From: Fidelibacterota bacterium UBA2125
Lineage (GTDB): Bacteria; Fidelibacterota; Marinisomatia; Marinisomatales; S15-B10
DNA length: 6,883 nucleotides
Direction of reading: 5' to 3'
Assembly: GCA_002329125.1 (NCBI GenBank)
Contig: DCXX01000053.1
Span: 1,763 to 8,645, forward strand
The notes below the pieces were generated by a model that saw nothing but the letters and a program-made list of their open reading frames with translations, was not told the origin of the DNA and searched no databases. Position numbers and translations under genes: made by a program. Positions 5,240 to 6,883 of this stretch are shown piece after piece (position 1 is the stretch's first letter; each line of letters starts with the position of its first letter).

Positions 5240-6401
5240 TGATTTTTTCCTTTCTGAAGAGCAGAAGATGCTCCGCGACATGGTTCGCGATTTCACAGCC
5301 AATGAGATTGCCCCTATTGCAGCCAAATTGGACGAGAAGGGAGAGTTTCCTGCTGATATTATCGCAAAAATGGGAAAGCTGGGTCTCATGGGTGTTCCAT
5401 TCCCGGAAGAGTATGGCGGCGCCGGTATGGACTATGTGAGTTACGCAACTGCCGTCTATGAAATTGCTAGAGTGTGTGCCTCAACTGCTATTACCATGGC
5501 TGCACACACATCCCTCGGAATGACACCCATATACCTTGTTGGCAGTGAAAAGCAAAAACGGAAATACATACCTCCCCTCGCTTCCGGGGAAATGATCGGC
5601 GCATTCGGCCTGACCGAAGCAAGCGCAGGTAGCGACGCAGCCGCTACCAAGACAACTGCCGTTAAGAAAGGCGATGAATGGATCATCAACGGAAGCAAAG
5701 TTTTCACCACAAATGCCGGCGAGGCTGGTGTCATTTCAATTACTGCAAAAGTGATTGAGGATGATGAAGAAAAAGGGATTGGCGCTTTTATCATCGAGAC
5801 TGACAACCCGGGCCTGCGAATCGGGCCGAAGGAAAAGAAGATGGGATGGAACGCCTCCGACACGCGGCAAATTTTCTTCGAAGACCTCCAAGTCTCTGAT
5901 GAACAGCGCCTTGGCGAGCCGGTAGACGGTTTCAGAACATTCCTGAAGGCACTTGTGGGCGGCCGGATTTCTGTGGGTGCTCTCTCCTGCGGTACGGCAG
6001 AAGGAGCATACTCAGCCGCCCTCAACTATTCCCATGAGAGAGAAGCCTTTGGAAAACCGATCCACAAGTTTCAATCTGTTGGGTTCAAATTAGCCGATAT
6101 GGCCACTGAGATTGAAGCATCAAAGTTGCTTGTTTACCAGGCGGCAAAGAAGTATGATGAAGGACATAATGTTGTTAAGGAAGCCGCTATGGCAAAACTG
6201 TTTGCCTCCGAAACAGCTATGAAAACAACCACAGAAGCAATCCAGGTTTTCGGCGGCTACGGATATATAAAAGAATATCCTGCCGAGCGATTTTTTCGGG
6301 ACGCAAAGGTGTTAACCATCGGCGAAGGAACAAGTGAGATACAGAAAATTATTATTCTGCGGGAAATCTTGAAATCACTTGATAACGCTATTTCTGTTTA
6401 A
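5235..6401 (+). CDS. Acyl-CoA dehydrogenase, short/branched-chain type
   Basis: This FAD flavoenzyme oxidises an acyl-CoA to the trans-2-enoyl-CoA and passes electrons to electron-transfer flavoprotein, in beta-oxidation or branched amino-acid breakdown. The 388 residues have the usual three-part fold: a helical N-domain (FLSEEQKMLRDMVRDF), the central beta domain with FGLTEASAGSDAA (124-136) and WIINGSKVFTTNA (149-161), and the C-terminal helical domain with REAFGKPIHKFQ (269-280) and QVFGGYGYIKEYPAERFFRDAK (337-358). The catalytic base is E364 in IGEGTSEIQ, the same place as in short- and medium-chain enzymes; the usual Tyr before it is Gly here. The length matches the bacterial butyryl-CoA dehydrogenase type, but the substrate cannot be decided. 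No SD is visible. It starts 51 nt after fabH, and the next gene starts 12 nt after its stop. Confidence 0.95.
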   Translation: MIDFFLSEEQKMLRDMVRDFTANEIAPIAAKLDEKGEFPADIIAKMGKLGLMGVPFPEEYGGAGMDYVSYATAVYEIARVCASTAITMAAHTSLGMTPIYLVGSEKQKRKYIPPLASGEMIGAFGLTEASAGSDAAATKTTAVKKGDEWIINGSKVFTTNAGEAGVISITAKVIEDDEEKGIGAFIIETDNPGLRIGPKEKKMGWNASDTRQIFFEDLQVSDEQRLGEPVDGFRTFLKALVGGRISVGALSCGTAEGAYSAALNYSHEREAFGKPIHKFQSVGFKLADMATEIEASKLLVYQAAKKYDEGHNVVKEAAMAKLFASETAMKTTTEAIQVFGGYGYIKEYPAERFFRDAKVLTIGEGTSEIQKIIILREILKSLDNAISV

Positions 6402-6413
6402 TTTTAAGCTCCT

Positions 6414-6883
6414 ATGTCTCCTCTACGAAAAAAACAAAAAGCAAAACTGTCCAGGGACGAAAAAAGATACGCTATAAATCGCGTCTTGATCTTGGGAGGC
6501 CTTGTTGTGGCTATCTCCTTCTTCTTCCCTGGCAGCAAAGCCTTGGAATACAATTATGAACTGGGTGACGTGACCCGGGAGGAGATTGTTGCTGAATTCA
6601 ATTTCCCCATCCTTAAACAGGAACAACAACTGGAAAATGACCTTGCGGAAGCCATCAAAACAGAATCGTTCCGGTTCGAGCGGCGACAGGAAATTGTGGA
6701 AACTCAGTCAACAGAAATTGAGCAGTTCATGGTTGCTATAACTGATTTGTCTAAAGCGAGATCATCCTATCAGAAAACACTTACCCTTCTTTGGGAGAAA
6801 CGGTATGGCGAGGAGGAAGAAAAAATTAAAACCCGAGCTGTCACTGACAGTGCCACCCTTTCCACCTTGGAGGAACAATCCGC
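6414..6883 (+). CDS. 7TM-HD family phosphodiesterase (PgpH-like), N-terminal part, cut by the window end
   Basis: An open frame of 156 codons runs from ATG 6414 to the end of the window without a stop. The product has a basic N-terminus (MSPLRKKQKAKLSRDEKR), one membrane segment (about residues 22-38, VLILGGLVVAISFFF), then a charged, helical extracytoplasmic region beginning YNYELGDVTREEIVAEFNFPILK (47-69). This layout and the pattern of a G-V/W entry followed by an A-x-F-x-F-P-I strand match the start of the 7TMR-HDED domain in 7TM-HD proteins, where seven membrane helices and a cytosolic HD domain that cleaves cyclic di-AMP (as in Listeria PgpH) follow. Those parts lie outside the window, so the call rests on the N-terminus alone. 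The ATG is 12 nt after the dehydrogenase stop and has no SD, which suggests cotranscription. Confidence 0.7.
   Translation, partial: MSPLRKKQKAKLSRDEKRYAINRVLILGGLVVAISFFFPGSKALEYNYELGDVTREEIVAEFNFPILKQEQQLENDLAEAIKTESFRFERRQEIVETQSTEIEQFMVAITDLSKARSSYQKTLTLLWEKRYGEEEEKIKTRAVTDSATLSTLEEQS

Noticed and set aside
5456..6025. 189-codon minus-strand frame opposite the acyl-CoA dehydrogenase
   Set aside because: It is the shadow of a clear catalytic gene, its protein has no recognisable features, and it has no convincing start signal.
4191..6401. fabH plus acyl-CoA dehydrogenase as a polyketide or antibiotic cluster
   Set aside because: No acyl carrier protein, ketosynthase II, adenylation or tailoring genes are present, and both enzymes look like ordinary lipid metabolism.

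Overview
The window is a housekeeping stretch from a bacterial chromosome with mid-range base composition. I see no phage, transposon, CRISPR or defence genes. A Gram-negative bacterium of the FCB type (for example Marinimicrobia/SAR406 or a relative) fits best. The reasons are the type A RNase P RNA, a CPCAEC-type DUF971 protein, tRNA genes without encoded CCA, several genes without a Shine-Dalgarno (SD) sequence, and a last gene whose N-terminus (YNYELGDV...AEFNFPILK) resembles the 7TM-HD proteins of that group. This placement is inference and not proven.

Left part (1-1161): a CAT-anticodon tRNA, probably the lysidine-type tRNA-Ile2, is followed after 5 nt by a TTG-started gene for an unrecognised exported protein. 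That gene converges on a DUF971 gene, the only minus-strand gene here, and their stop codons overlap by 4 nt. A tRNA-Val(CAC) closes this part.

Middle part (1162-2491): about 190 nt without a gene hold three hairpins and then a strong intrinsic terminator that ends just before the SD of a DUF164/C4 zinc-ribbon coiled-coil gene. This layout looks like an attenuated leader. RNase P RNA (rnpB) follows immediately.

Right part (2492-6883): recJ (single-strand DNA exonuclease), fabH (starts fatty-acid synthesis), an acyl-CoA dehydrogenase, and the start of a 7TM-HD phosphodiesterase that runs off the window. All point the same way with short gaps (7, 51 and 12 nt), so they may form an operon. fabH and the dehydrogenase both act on acyl thioesters; recJ and the 7TM-HD gene have no evident link to them. 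The least explained elements are the leader at 1162-1340, the tRNA-abutting exported gene, a possible recJ promoter in the 3' end of rnpB, and an inverted repeat covering the dehydrogenase start codon.
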